Shown here piece after piece: positions 8,247 through 16,310 of a stretch of 64,000 bases of DNA. Under the pieces are notes generated by a model. That model was not told the origin of the DNA. It ran no database searches and was given only the letters and a program-made list of their open reading frames with translations. Source of the DNA: Paracoccaceae bacterium (GTDB taxonomy: Bacteria > Pseudomonadota > Alphaproteobacteria > Rhodobacterales > Rhodobacteraceae); the NCBI GenBank assembly GCA_016744015.1, contig JADGFD010000011.1, forward strand, positions 28,121 through 92,120, in the 5' to 3' direction. Within the stretch, counting starts at the first letter, position 1. Each line of letters begins with the position of its first letter. The position numbers were made by a program, and so were the translations under genes.

Positions 8247-8891
8247 GATATTCGCAATGAAATCAGGGCGTATTGGTCACTGCGGGCGCCCACTTTTGAC
8301 GCGTCGCCGAGCCACGGGATTCGTGAAGGCGCGGAAAAACAGGCGTGGTTAAACGTACTGGGGCGGCAGATTGGTGCGGCGGAGGCCCGCACCGCGCTTG
8401 ACCTTGCTTGCGGCACCGGCGAAATCTCGCATTTGCTGCATGATTTTGGCCTGAAAGTCACAGGGCTGGACTGGTCAGACGCCGTGCTGGCCATCGTCCG
8501 GCAAAAGGCAATTGACCGTGAGTCCGGCATTCGCCTTATTACGGGAGACGCCGAAAATACCCGCGAGCCGGATGCCAGCTATGACCTGATCGTCAACCGG
8601 CATCTGGTTTGGACGCTGGTTTTCCCGCCCGTCTGGCCCGCAGGCTGACTCGGCCCTGATGGCCCTGCACGAAAACATTCGAAAGCAAGTTTATTTTAGC
8701 AACGGTGCGGCGCGGCACAGATCGTAGAGATGCTGAAAATCGCCGGATTTTCGGACATTACAGTGCAGACCAACCTATCTGAAATCAAAAAGACCCAAGC
8801 AGGAGAAATGGGATTTATCAAGTTTTTAGAAAGGGTTGTGTTCTATCGGTATATCATCCATGCACATAAAAAAACCTGCTTAGGTTTTTAA
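8247..8891 (+). pseudogene. SAM-dependent methyltransferase remnant
   Basis: The frame EIRAYWSLRAPTFDASPSHGI leads into a class I SAM-binding motif (LDLACGTGEISHLL), then VTGLDWSDAVLAI, GDAENTREPDASYDLIVNRHLVWTL. This matches methyltransferases often found beside iron-complex ABC transporters. After HLVWTL the normal sequence is lost, a stop follows at 8646, and the C-terminal part (ALHENIRKQVYFSNGAAR, then QIVEMLKIAGFSDITVQTN) appears in shifted frames to 8891. No good start codon remains, as a stop lies just upstream at 8244. It is a decayed gene with an internal deletion. Confidence 0.82.
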
Positions 8892-8892
8892 C

Positions 8893-8921
8893 TTGACTAA
8901 TTAACTCGGAATTAATACTGT
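8893..8921 (+). promoter_or_regulatory. Probable sigma-70 promoter of the ArsR-family gene
   Basis: TTGACT (8893-8898), a 17-base spacer and TACTGT (8916-8921), 79 bases before the ArsR start. The -35 box is embedded in ACTTGACTAA, shared with the palindrome at 8167-8187, which suggests autoregulation or a common regulator. Confidence 0.5.
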
Positions 8922-9000
8922 TATATTCAAATACATCAACCTTACGTATCGCCAGAATTGTCCAAATCCAGCCCACGTATTTAGAATAAGGACCAACAAA

Positions 9001-9360
9001 ATGCTGGATACTGATATGAAAAGTAAAAACAAATTTTCAATCCCCAATTATGATAGCGAAGAAATGGAATCGCGTGCGTTTGATGCTACCAATTTGCTCA
9101 AATCCTTAGGGCATGAAGGCAGGCTGATGATCCTTTGCCATCTAAAAACCGGTGAGAAAACGGTTTCAGAATTGGAAAAATCTCTTTCATTGTCCCAAGC
9201 AGCGGTTAGCCAAAATCTCGCGCGCCTACGCGCAGAGGGCCTGATCAAAGCACGCAAAGACGGGCGCGCGCGGCGGTATTCTTTGCGAGATGTAAAGGCC
9301 AGCCTTATGGTTGAATTTGTGTATCATCTGTATTGTTCGGACGAGGAATTAGCCGCCTAA
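9001..9360 (+). CDS. ArsR-family transcriptional regulator
   Basis: 119-residue winged-helix repressor. The ArsR fold is clear: LLKSLGHEGRLMILCHLKTGEKTVSELEKSLSLSQAAVSQNLARLRAEGLIKARKDGRARRYSL, with the recognition helix at LSQAAVSQNLARLR. Only two Cys residues are present (in MILCHL and near the C-terminus, YCSDEE) and no ELCVCDL-type metal site, so the signal may be redox, sulfur or another metal-site type. It is flanked by iron-uptake genes, and its promoter shares a motif with the upstream importer. RBS-like AATAAGGA precedes the ATG. Confidence 0.88.
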   Translation: MLDTDMKSKNKFSIPNYDSEEMESRAFDATNLLKSLGHEGRLMILCHLKTGEKTVSELEKSLSLSQAAVSQNLARLRAEGLIKARKDGRARRYSLRDVKASLMVEFVYHLYCSDEELAA

Positions 9361-9478
9361 TTTGTTCCACAAACCGGCCTCTAGCCGCACAAACAACACG
9401 GCAAAAACACGTTTGCCTACAGCATTTGTCAACGCAATCTTCCACAAATCAAACAACGGTTCAACGTCGCCGAAAGGT

Positions 9479-9927
9479 ATTACCAAGTTGTTGACCGGGT
9501 TTGATCAAGCTATGTCAGCCGGGAAGCGATCCGGCTGTGGGTCAATCGCTTTGGCCTACACTTTGCAGATTGCATCCGGCGGGATCGTCCACGGCCGAAC
9601 GACGATTGGCACATGGACGAAGTCGTGATCACAATCCGAGGCAAGAAGCTCTGGCTTTGACGCACGGTCGAAGTGTCGCACCGGCCGACCCGCAAACGAG
9701 GGAAGATATTTGGCCGGTTCAAATCACATCGGCAGGCTCAAAGGTTTCTATCCGCACATGACCAGATCAACCTGATTTTCCGACTGCGCCGCTATCAACT
9801 CACCGCAATCTCATACCGCTACACCCGCACCGATGCGTTCAGCCTATGGTGCGATTACACCGCAGAAATGGCAGTATAATTCAACCTTTGCCAATGCTTC
9901 ACAATCGGCCATCAACAACTTGGCAAT
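9479..9927 (+). mobile_element. IS6-type relic, internally deleted
   Basis: 449-bp remnant with inverted ends ATTACCAAGTTGTT (9479-9492) and AACAACTTGGCAAT (9914-9927), 13 of 14 bases matching and the same ends as the element at 3528-4298. It encodes SREAIRLWVNRFG, WHMDEVVITIRGKKLWL, a stop, then VSHRPTRKRGKIFGRF...FSLWCDYTAEMAV up to 9880. The middle of the transposase, including the second Asp of the DDE triad, is missing. It cannot transpose by itself. Confidence 0.85.
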
Positions 9928-9974
9928 ATCGTTCCGAGCTATAAAGAAAACTTGCTGCGCTTGAACATCTTCTC

Positions 9975-9996
9975 TTATTCTTGACAAAAAGAATAA
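9975..9996. promoter_or_regulatory. Perfect palindrome upstream of the flavin/iron cluster
   Basis: TTATTCTT-GACAAA-AAGAATAA: 8-bp perfect arms with a 6-base centre, 175 bases before the DUF2271 gene. It contains TTGACA at 9981-9986 with TATAAA at 10001-10006, a close-spaced promoter-like pair. It is the only notable structure in the 243-base gap after the IS6 relic. It may be the operator of the long iron operon; the regulator is not identified. Confidence 0.4.
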
Positions 9997-10170
9997 ACTA
10001 TATAAAAGCTCGCCAAAGCCAGCGGCAACCAATCTTCGCCAGCGACCCATACCCAGCTCTTTCTGCGTCTCAAACGTGGGCCACCGAGCAAGGCAACATA
10101 CCGTTTAAAATTCTAATTTCTTGGGGCTGGCTCGCTTGGGCGGGCCTCCATACAATTCTGGAGACAAGAT

Positions 10171-10659
10171 ATGTCACTTTCTCTCTCGTCACAAATTCGT
10201 CTGACGTTTCTTGCCGGGGTGTCTGCCTTGGCACTTACTTCTAGCGCACACGCTGATGAGGCCGTCGTGCTGGTGCAATTAAACGAGTATAACGGCCCAG
10301 AGGCCTATTTTCATCTCTATCTTGTCAACCCGGAAGGGAAGTTCGACAGCACGCTTTGGGTATCTGGCCCGGAAAAAATCTGGTGGCCGGATTCAAAGCG
10401 CTGGTATGGTTACTTCAACCGGGCGCGTGAAAACGTAGATGCCATCACCGGTGCCTCAACCGCTGCTGGTGCGCGCTCGGTGATGCGGGTCGAAATTGAC
10501 CCCGAGCTGGTTGATGCCGGTTACACATTGCGCGTTGAAACATCGGTTGAAAATGCTAACAACGTTCAAGCAGATGTGGAAGTCGAGCTGACCAACGGCA
10601 ACCAGCGTGTCAAGACACCGGGTACCGGATATGTGCGTTACATTCGTTATAAGCTGTAA
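10171..10659 (+). CDS. DUF2271 periplasmic protein with flavinylation motif
   Basis: 162 residues. A signal peptide covers about residues 1-28 (cleavage near SSAHADE). The rest matches the DUF2271 pattern (FHLYLVNPEGKF, LWVSGPEKIWWPDSKRWY). Residues 90-97 read DAITGAST, which fits the D-x-x-[ST]-G-A-[ST] sequence that ApbE recognises when it attaches FMN covalently to Ser or Thr; Ser96 is the expected acceptor. An ApbE gene lies three genes downstream and an NADPH-type reductase with a PepSY membrane part starts five bases after the stop. I infer a periplasmic FMN electron carrier serving ferric-siderophore or other extracytosolic reduction. RBS GGAGA precedes the ATG. Confidence 0.82.
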   Translation: MSLSLSSQIRLTFLAGVSALALTSSAHADEAVVLVQLNEYNGPEAYFHLYLVNPEGKFDSTLWVSGPEKIWWPDSKRWYGYFNRARENVDAITGASTAAGARSVMRVEIDPELVDAGYTLRVETSVENANNVQADVEVELTNGNQRVKTPGTGYVRYIRYKL

Positions 10660-10664
10660 GCTCT

Positions 10665-12836
10665 ATGTGGCGTGCTTCACATCGCTGGTCGGGAATTGTC
10701 CTGGGCGGTTTGCTAATCTTTCTTTCGGTCACCGGGGCAATCTTGTCGGTTGATCCGGTTCTGAAACGGTTTGACCGGAATGTTCATACCTTAGAAGGTT
10801 TGACTGTTGGTGATGTGTTGCGCCTGTCACAGAAAAAGAACCCCTATTTCGAGATCGACCGGATCCGCGTTGATTATTCCGGGCGCGTGCTGCTGCGTGG
10901 GGCTGATGCGGCGGGGTCGCGCGAGGTGCCTTTTAATCCTGCAAATGGCAGGTTAGCCCGCAAGGATAAGCCAAGCCCGTTTATGGATTTAATGCTCAGC
11001 CTGCATCGCAACTTGGCGCTTGGTCCCGCAGGCCGCCCCATCACCTTGGTTTCAGTGCTGACAATGTTGGTGCTGATGATTTCAGGCGTGACTTTGCTGG
11101 CCCGCAGGCTGGGTGGATTTTCACGCTTGCTGACACGGGTAAAGGGGCGTGGTTGGGACAAATGGCACTCATGGGTCGGCCGTTTGATGATTTTGCCGCT
11201 CTTGGTCACTGTCATTTCAGGCACCTGGATGTCGCTGGTGTCAAACGGTCTGCTATCGTCCGGCGTGGACTCCATTGCAGTGCCACCAGAAACCCTAAGC
11301 GAAGCTGATCCGATGCAGGCTTCTGAACTGGCGATATTCGATACCGTTGCCTTGACAGACCTAACCGAGCTGGTCTTTCCGATCTACTCCGACTGGTGGG
11401 ATGTTTATGTGCTGCGACAGGGTGGGGTGCTGACCTATATCGACCGCGAGACTGGGGACGTGCTCTCCACCAACGCCGTACCATTCATGACCCGGGTGCT
11501 GGATCTGTTTACATTGCTGCATACAGGGCAAGGCGCATCGGTCTGGGGGGCTATCGCAGGCCTTATATCCCTGTCGGTTCCGTTTTTTACCATTACGGGT
11601 GTGGTCATCTGGTTGCGGCGTCGCCATCCACGCCCGCGCGGGATGGTGGCGGCGAGTGTCGCCGATACTGTGATCCTTGTTGGTTCGGAAACGGGGACCA
11701 CTTGGGGGTTTGCTTCGCATCTAGCCAAGCGGCTACGCGATGCGGGCCAGACGGTTCATCTGGGCACGATGAACGCAACCTATAAGATGCGCGATGATGC
11801 TACTTTGTTGATATTGGCAGCTACCTATGGTGATGGCACGCCCCCCTCTGGAGGCAACCAGTTTTTGGCCCGCCTGCCAAACTATCAGGGCGGCGCGCAA
11901 TTTTCAGTCCTTGGGTTTGGTGATAAGGGCTTTCCAGCCTATTGCGCCTTCGCGGAGCAATGCCAAGCTGCGCTATCTGAGACCGGGCGACAGAGCCTTC
12001 TTCCCTTAGCGGATATCAACCGCCGTTCAAGCCAAGCCTTTAGCGCCTGGGGCCACGCGCTTGGTCCGGCGCTGCACCTGCAGGGGCTTGTGCTCGACTA
12101 TTCGCCTCCCCGTCCACGAACGCGCGAATTTGTGCTGATTGACCGCGAGGATTTTGCCGGAATTGGCGCAACGTCTGCGATTTTGCGGTTTCAGGTCTTG
12201 GGTAAGGGCCGCTTGCCCCGGTTTCAGGCTGGTGACTTGTTCGGAATTTTGCCCAAGTCGGACCCGGTTGCTCGTTTGTATTCACTGGCTTCGTCACGTC
12301 GAGAGGGCGTGGTTGAACTATGCATCGCGCGCGTCGAAGATGGGATTTGTTCCAACGTTCTGATGGATATGCACCCGGGCGACCACATCGACGCCTATAT
12401 CGAACCCAACCCAGATTTCCGGCCCGCGCGTAAAGCGCCAACCATCATGATCGGTGCCGGCACCGGAATCGCCCCGTTTGCCGGCATGATCCGGCAGAAC
12501 TCTACCCAACCAATGGAATTATTCTTTGGCCTGCGCCACCCCGATCACGACTTTTACTACCGCTCTGCCATTACGCAGTGGCAGAGCGATGGCCGCTTGA
12601 CAGGTTTTCACCCGGCCTTTTCGCGCCACGGCGACATGACATATGTTCAAGACCGTTTGCGTGGTGCCAGAGAGACTGTGGCCCAGCATCTGCTTCAGGG
12701 TGCCACGGTCATGGTCTGTGGTTCATCGCGTATGGCCCAGGCCGTTGCCCATGAAATTGACATCATCTCTGCCAGCATCGGGCTCAGCCTTGCCGAGTTA
12801 CGCCAGCACGGACGCTATCTCGAAGATATCTACTAA
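10665..12836 (+). CDS. PepSY membrane protein fused to flavodoxin and NADPH-flavin reductase
   Basis: 723 residues in three parts. Residues 1-330 form a PepSY_TM region with four membrane helices (for example GIVLGGLLIFLSVTGAIL, LTMLVLMISGVTLLA, LMILPLLVTVISGTWM, GLISLSVPFFTITGVVIWL). About 335-470 is a flavodoxin domain (VGSETGTTWGFASHLAKRL). About 480-723 is a cytochrome P450/sulfite-reductase-like FAD/NADPH module with RLYSLASS for FAD, GAGTGIAPFAGM for the nucleotide, and a terminal LRQHGRYLEDIY. It should carry electrons from NADPH across the membrane, probably to the flavinylated DUF2271 protein. Related PepSY reductases act on ferric siderophores. Confidence 0.88.
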   Translation: MWRASHRWSGIVLGGLLIFLSVTGAILSVDPVLKRFDRNVHTLEGLTVGDVLRLSQKKNPYFEIDRIRVDYSGRVLLRGADAAGSREVPFNPANGRLARKDKPSPFMDLMLSLHRNLALGPAGRPITLVSVLTMLVLMISGVTLLARRLGGFSRLLTRVKGRGWDKWHSWVGRLMILPLLVTVISGTWMSLVSNGLLSSGVDSIAVPPETLSEADPMQASELAIFDTVALTDLTELVFPIYSDWWDVYVLRQGGVLTYIDRETGDVLSTNAVPFMTRVLDLFTLLHTGQGASVWGAIAGLISLSVPFFTITGVVIWLRRRHPRPRGMVAASVADTVILVGSETGTTWGFASHLAKRLRDAGQTVHLGTMNATYKMRDDATLLILAATYGDGTPPSGGNQFLARLPNYQGGAQFSVLGFGDKGFPAYCAFAEQCQAALSETGRQSLLPLADINRRSSQAFSAWGHALGPALHLQGLVLDYSPPRPRTREFVLIDREDFAGIGATSAILRFQVLGKGRLPRFQAGDLFGILPKSDPVARLYSLASSRREGVVELCIARVEDGICSNVLMDMHPGDHIDAYIEPNPDFRPARKAPTIMIGAGTGIAPFAGMIRQNSTQPMELFFGLRHPDHDFYYRSAITQWQSDGRLTGFHPAFSRHGDMTYVQDRLRGARETVAQHLLQGATVMVCGSSRMAQAVAHEIDIISASIGLSLAELRQHGRYLEDIY

Positions 12837-12850
12837 CAAAGGAATCCAAA

Positions 12851-14221
12851 ATGAAACTCAGTACCTTTCTTTCCTCTCTTGCGGTGGCCGCGCTGCTGGC
12901 AACCGGTGCCGCTGCGAAAAACCCGTTTCTGACCAAGAAGTTCTGGACAGACGCAACAATCGAAGACGTCCAGGCTGAAATAGCCAATGGCTACAGCCTG
13001 TTGGAAAAGCAAAAGATCGGTCGTCAGGGCCTGCACTATGCGCTACGTGGTCAAGCGTCTATTGAAGTGATGCGCTGGCTGCTTGAGCAGGGCGTGCCTT
13101 ATCGCCCCGAAGGTGGCAGAGGTGTCTATGCCGAACTATATGCGGCACGTTATGGCGATCTTGAACTGATAATGCTGTTCGCTGAATTTGGCGCTGACTA
13201 CCAGATCGCGGATTACATGGGGGAAACCCCACAGTACTGGCTGTCGAAGAATAAAAATTTCCGCCCGGGTATCGTTGAGTACTTTGAAGAAATCGGACTG
13301 GACTTCAACCAGCAGAACCGTCTGGGTGTCACACCTCTTGGCGCCATGGCACTGAACGAACATGCTTTGGAGATGTTTAACTTTCTCGAAGCAAGGGGCT
13401 ATGACGCCGGATATATCGACAGCGAAGGCCGTGACTTGTTCATGCGCGCGCTGACCGATAACGACAATGTCGAGATGCTGGAAAAGTTCTACCAGATGAG
13501 CGAAGAGCCTGAGGTTGCAGATAATTACGGGTTTTCCGGGGTTTTGCTGACCGTGGCTGACGAGGCCACTTCCGAGGAGCGCCTCGCGTTTCTTGAAAGC
13601 AAGGGCTTTGATCTGACAATCACCAATGGCCGCGGCCAGAACGCCCTGCACATGCTGCTTGCCAATGCCGAGGACGAAGCCGAAGGCATGGAGGCACTCA
13701 TGGCCCGCGGGTTCGACGTGAATGCGGCAGACAATGCGGGTAACACACCGCTGATTTTGGCGCTTAAAGCAAAAGAACCGGCCGTGATTGAGGCCTTGCT
13801 CGATGCCGGTGCCGATCCCTTGGTGGTCAATGACAAGGGCGTGACACCTCTGTTGGCGGCCCTTGCCCGTGGTGAGGATTTTGGCTCGATTGTTGACCGT
13901 ATGGTTTTGGCCGGTGCAGAATTAACGGATCAGGATGCTGCTGGCGGAACGGCACTGATCTATGCCGTCAAAGGCAGCCAGCCAACCGCAAGGTTGCAGC
14001 AGATCGCCGATGCCGGTGTAAACTTGGATGCCATGGATGGCGAAGGCACCACTGCCCTGATGTATGCCGCATTGCAGGGCGATGATCCGGCAGTGATCGA
14101 ACTGCTGCTGAATGCTGGGGCTAACAAGGACGTAAGGGACGTGTTTGAGGACACTGCCGCCCAGATGGCTGCTGAAAATCCCGCGTTCAAGGATCATTCT
14201 ATTCTCGAACAGTTATTGTAA
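12851..14221 (+). CDS. Secreted ankyrin-repeat protein
   Basis: 456 residues. The N-terminal signal peptide (MKLSTFLSSLAVAALLATGAAA) points to the periplasm. The body is a run of ankyrin-type repeats, clearest in the C-terminal half (NAADNAGNTPLILALKA, VVNDKGVTPLLAALARG, AMDGEGTTALMYAALQG). The RBS AAAGGA lies just upstream and the gene starts 14 bases after the reductase stop, so it is part of the same operon. Ankyrin proteins bind other proteins; a scaffold between the DUF2271 carrier, the PepSY reductase or the binding proteins is possible but only inferred. Confidence 0.85.
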   Translation: MKLSTFLSSLAVAALLATGAAAKNPFLTKKFWTDATIEDVQAEIANGYSLLEKQKIGRQGLHYALRGQASIEVMRWLLEQGVPYRPEGGRGVYAELYAARYGDLELIMLFAEFGADYQIADYMGETPQYWLSKNKNFRPGIVEYFEEIGLDFNQQNRLGVTPLGAMALNEHALEMFNFLEARGYDAGYIDSEGRDLFMRALTDNDNVEMLEKFYQMSEEPEVADNYGFSGVLLTVADEATSEERLAFLESKGFDLTITNGRGQNALHMLLANAEDEAEGMEALMARGFDVNAADNAGNTPLILALKAKEPAVIEALLDAGADPLVVNDKGVTPLLAALARGEDFGSIVDRMVLAGAELTDQDAAGGTALIYAVKGSQPTARLQQIADAGVNLDAMDGEGTTALMYAALQGDDPAVIELLLNAGANKDVRDVFEDTAAQMAAENPAFKDHSILEQLL

Positions 14222-14242
14222 ACAACTATTAACAACAAACGG

Positions 14243-14270
14243 GTCGGGGCGCTTTAGCAAGTGCCCCGAC
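14243..14270 (+). other. Intercistronic hairpin before apbE-like gene
   Basis: GTCGGGGC / GCCCCGAC, an 8-bp perfect stem with a 12-base loop in the 69-base gap between the ankyrin and ApbE genes. There is no T-run, so it is more likely an mRNA-processing or stability element than a terminator. It would overlap a GTG start at 14261, which argues for the ATG at 14291. Confidence 0.5.
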
Positions 14271-14290
14271 TGATATTTGGGGCAGACAAA

Positions 14291-15178
14291 ATGCAAAAGA
14301 TACATGGCCAGTCGATGGGGGGCAGCTGGAGCGCCTGTTTTACGCCTGATGCTGATCCCGTGGCCGTTCGTGCATTGATTCAGGCAGCTTTGGACCGGGT
14401 CGAGGGCCAGATGTCAGCTTGGCGGCCGGACTCGGCGCTAAGCCGCTTCAACACAACACCTGTAGGTCAATGGGTTGACTTGCCAACAGAGATGGCCGCG
14501 GTTGTTGGCGCGGGGCTTGGGCTGATGGCAGAAATGCCTGGTATTTTTTCTATCCTGCTTGGCGGGGCATCAGCACGCTTCGGCTTTCTGCCGGGTGAAG
14601 ATCGTAGCATTTCTGCGGATCCTGATGCCATAGAACTCAACGGTCATAGGGTGCGGCGGCACGTAGATGTGGCGCTTGATCTGAATGCCATTGCCAAAGG
14701 TTATGCGGCCGACTTAGCCGCTGAATCGCTTTACGCCGCCGGCTATCGCAATTTTTTGATCGAAGCCGCCGGGGATATCCGAACGCGCGGCACCCGCCCG
14801 GACAGCACCCCATGGTCGGTGGCGCTTGAATTGCCGATACCTGATCGTATCATCCCCGCCAGACAGTTTCCGCTGGTTGACGCCGCCATCGCAACCTCGG
14901 GTGGGTATCGTCGGTCCCGTGGTGCGGACTCACACTTGATTTCACCCAAAGCCAATGCGCCAATATCCGCAGGCTGTGCCTCTGTTGCCGTTGTGGCGGA
15001 CACCGCCATGCAAGCCGATGGCTGGGCGACGGTCATGGCGCTGCTCGGCCCGCAGGCCGGTCTTGTGCAAGCCGAGAAGCGCGGGTTAGCGGTGACATTT
15101 ATCGAAGCAGATCCACCCGAAGGGTTCATTGAGCGTGGGAGTTCATCAATGGAAGAGCTTATTGCTGGCGTTAGGTAG
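14291..15178 (+). CDS. apbE: ApbE-family FAD:protein FMN transferase
   Basis: 295 residues from ATG 14291, which has a GGGG-type RBS upstream. It transfers FMN from FAD to a Ser/Thr of a target protein with Mg. Family marks are MGGSWSACF (the MGT-like N-terminal strand), VDVALDLNAIAKGYAADLAAESL, GDIRTRGTRP and the metal-binding C-terminal segment VVADTAMQADGWATVMALLG. The likely substrate is the DAITGAST motif of the DUF2271 protein encoded three genes upstream. I see no signal peptide or lipobox, unlike typical periplasmic ApbE, so either the start is misjudged or flavinylation occurs before export. Confidence 0.87.
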   Translation: MQKIHGQSMGGSWSACFTPDADPVAVRALIQAALDRVEGQMSAWRPDSALSRFNTTPVGQWVDLPTEMAAVVGAGLGLMAEMPGIFSILLGGASARFGFLPGEDRSISADPDAIELNGHRVRRHVDVALDLNAIAKGYAADLAAESLYAAGYRNFLIEAAGDIRTRGTRPDSTPWSVALELPIPDRIIPARQFPLVDAAIATSGGYRRSRGADSHLISPKANAPISAGCASVAVVADTAMQADGWATVMALLGPQAGLVQAEKRGLAVTFIEADPPEGFIERGSSSMEELIAGVR

Positions 15179-15470
15179 CCGCTTGATATCTGGCACGGCC
15201 ATACCTGAACACTTCAACTTCCATGCATAGAATGTGCCCTCCGAAACACTAATTATTTGTTTGTTCGAAAACCTTGAGCGTTTCATTGTCTGTCCTTTGT
15301 TAGGCCAGACTCCAGTTCAAACTGGAGGAATTACGCGTTGCAGGTCAGCACCAGTCTATTACCTGATTTTATTTGTCAACTATTGCCGATTGCTATATAG
15401 GACGGTTAAATTAGCTACTTGTTAACACGTTGATTCGTGTTTTTGACAGCCAGACCCCCTATTAATTTTA
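15179..15470. promoter_or_regulatory. Intergenic region with palindrome and candidate promoter
   Basis: 292 bases between apbE and the second iron importer. A perfect palindrome CTCCAGTT-CA-AACTGGAG lies at 15310-15327 and looks like an operator or short hairpin. TTGTCA at 15374-15379 with TATAGG 17 bases later gives a possible promoter for the importer. No gene is supported here. The palindrome suggests separate regulation of the importer from the DUF2271-ApbE set. Confidence 0.4.
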
Positions 15471-16310
15471 TTGGCTGTTTCATTGGGAAAATCTGAAAAA
15501 ATAACGGTGCTTGATAGCGCGCATCTTTGCCTAGAGGTATCCGGGCTAGTTGCCGGATATGGTGCCGAGCCTATTTTGAAGAGCATTGATTTTAAGCCGG
15601 TTGCGGGCGGAATAACGGCGCTTGTCGGGCCGAATGGGTGCGGTAAGTCAACATTGCTCAAGGTAATGTCACGCATTTTGCTGCCGGCTAGCGGCGAGGT
15701 TTTACTGGGTGGAGAGCCGATACATAGTATTCCCACCAAGCAGGTCGCCCGTAAATTGGCGCTGCTGCCGCAGGGGCCGATCTCTCCCGAGGGGTTAACG
15801 GTGCGAGAGCTGGTATCACAGGGGCGCTACCCGCACCAAAGTTTGCTGCAACAATGGTCAACCGAGGATAGCCGCGCGGTGGCTACGGCGATGGCTGATA
15901 CGGATGTTGAGGAATTTGCTGATCGGCCAATTTCTGATCTTTCGGGCGGCCAGCGCCAGCGCTGCTGGATCGCCATGGTGCTGGCCCAAGAAACCCCCAT
16001 TATTTTACTGGATGAGCCAACCACATTTCTGGATCTGAAGGTTCAGGTAGATGTGATGACTCTGCTGCGCAAAGTTGCCGCCACAGGGCGCACCTTAATT
16101 GTGGTCATGCACGAATTAAACGTTGCGGCAGCGTTTTGTGACCACTTGGTTATGATGCGTGAAGGCGCTATTGTGGCCACCGGTGCGCCACATGATATTA
16201 TGACCCCAGAGCGGTTAAAACAGGTGTTTGGGCTAGAGGCTCAGGTTATTCCTGATCCATTATCGGGGCGGCCAATATGTGTGCCACTTGTGAATGAAAT
16301 TAGCGCATGA
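15471..16310 (+). CDS. Iron/siderophore ABC importer, ATP-binding protein
   Basis: FecE/FepC-like ATPase of up to 279 residues. Motifs in order: Walker A GPNGCGKST, Q-loop LLPQGPISPEG, signature LSGGQRQR, Walker B IILLDEPTTFLDL, H-loop VMHELNVAAAFCDH. The 15471 start is a TTG without a clear ribosome-binding site; the GTG at 15508 is an alternative, giving a shorter leader. It overlaps the next permease gene by four bases (ATGA). With two different permeases it should form a FepDGC-type siderophore importer, consistent with the SIP gene at the end of the cluster. Confidence 0.9.
   Translation: MAVSLGKSEKITVLDSAHLCLEVSGLVAGYGAEPILKSIDFKPVAGGITALVGPNGCGKSTLLKVMSRILLPASGEVLLGGEPIHSIPTKQVARKLALLPQGPISPEGLTVRELVSQGRYPHQSLLQQWSTEDSRAVATAMADTDVEEFADRPISDLSGGQRQRCWIAMVLAQETPIILLDEPTTFLDLKVQVDVMTLLRKVAATGRTLIVVMHELNVAAAFCDHLVMMREGAIVATGAPHDIMTPERLKQVFGLEAQVIPDPLSGRPICVPLVNEISA

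Noticed and set aside
10047..10100. Weak resemblance to the resolvase start region (GCTCT..CTGCGTCTC..GAGCAA) after the second IS6 relic
   Set aside because: Only short scattered matches; the reading frame does not encode a resolvase. Probably chance or too decayed to claim.
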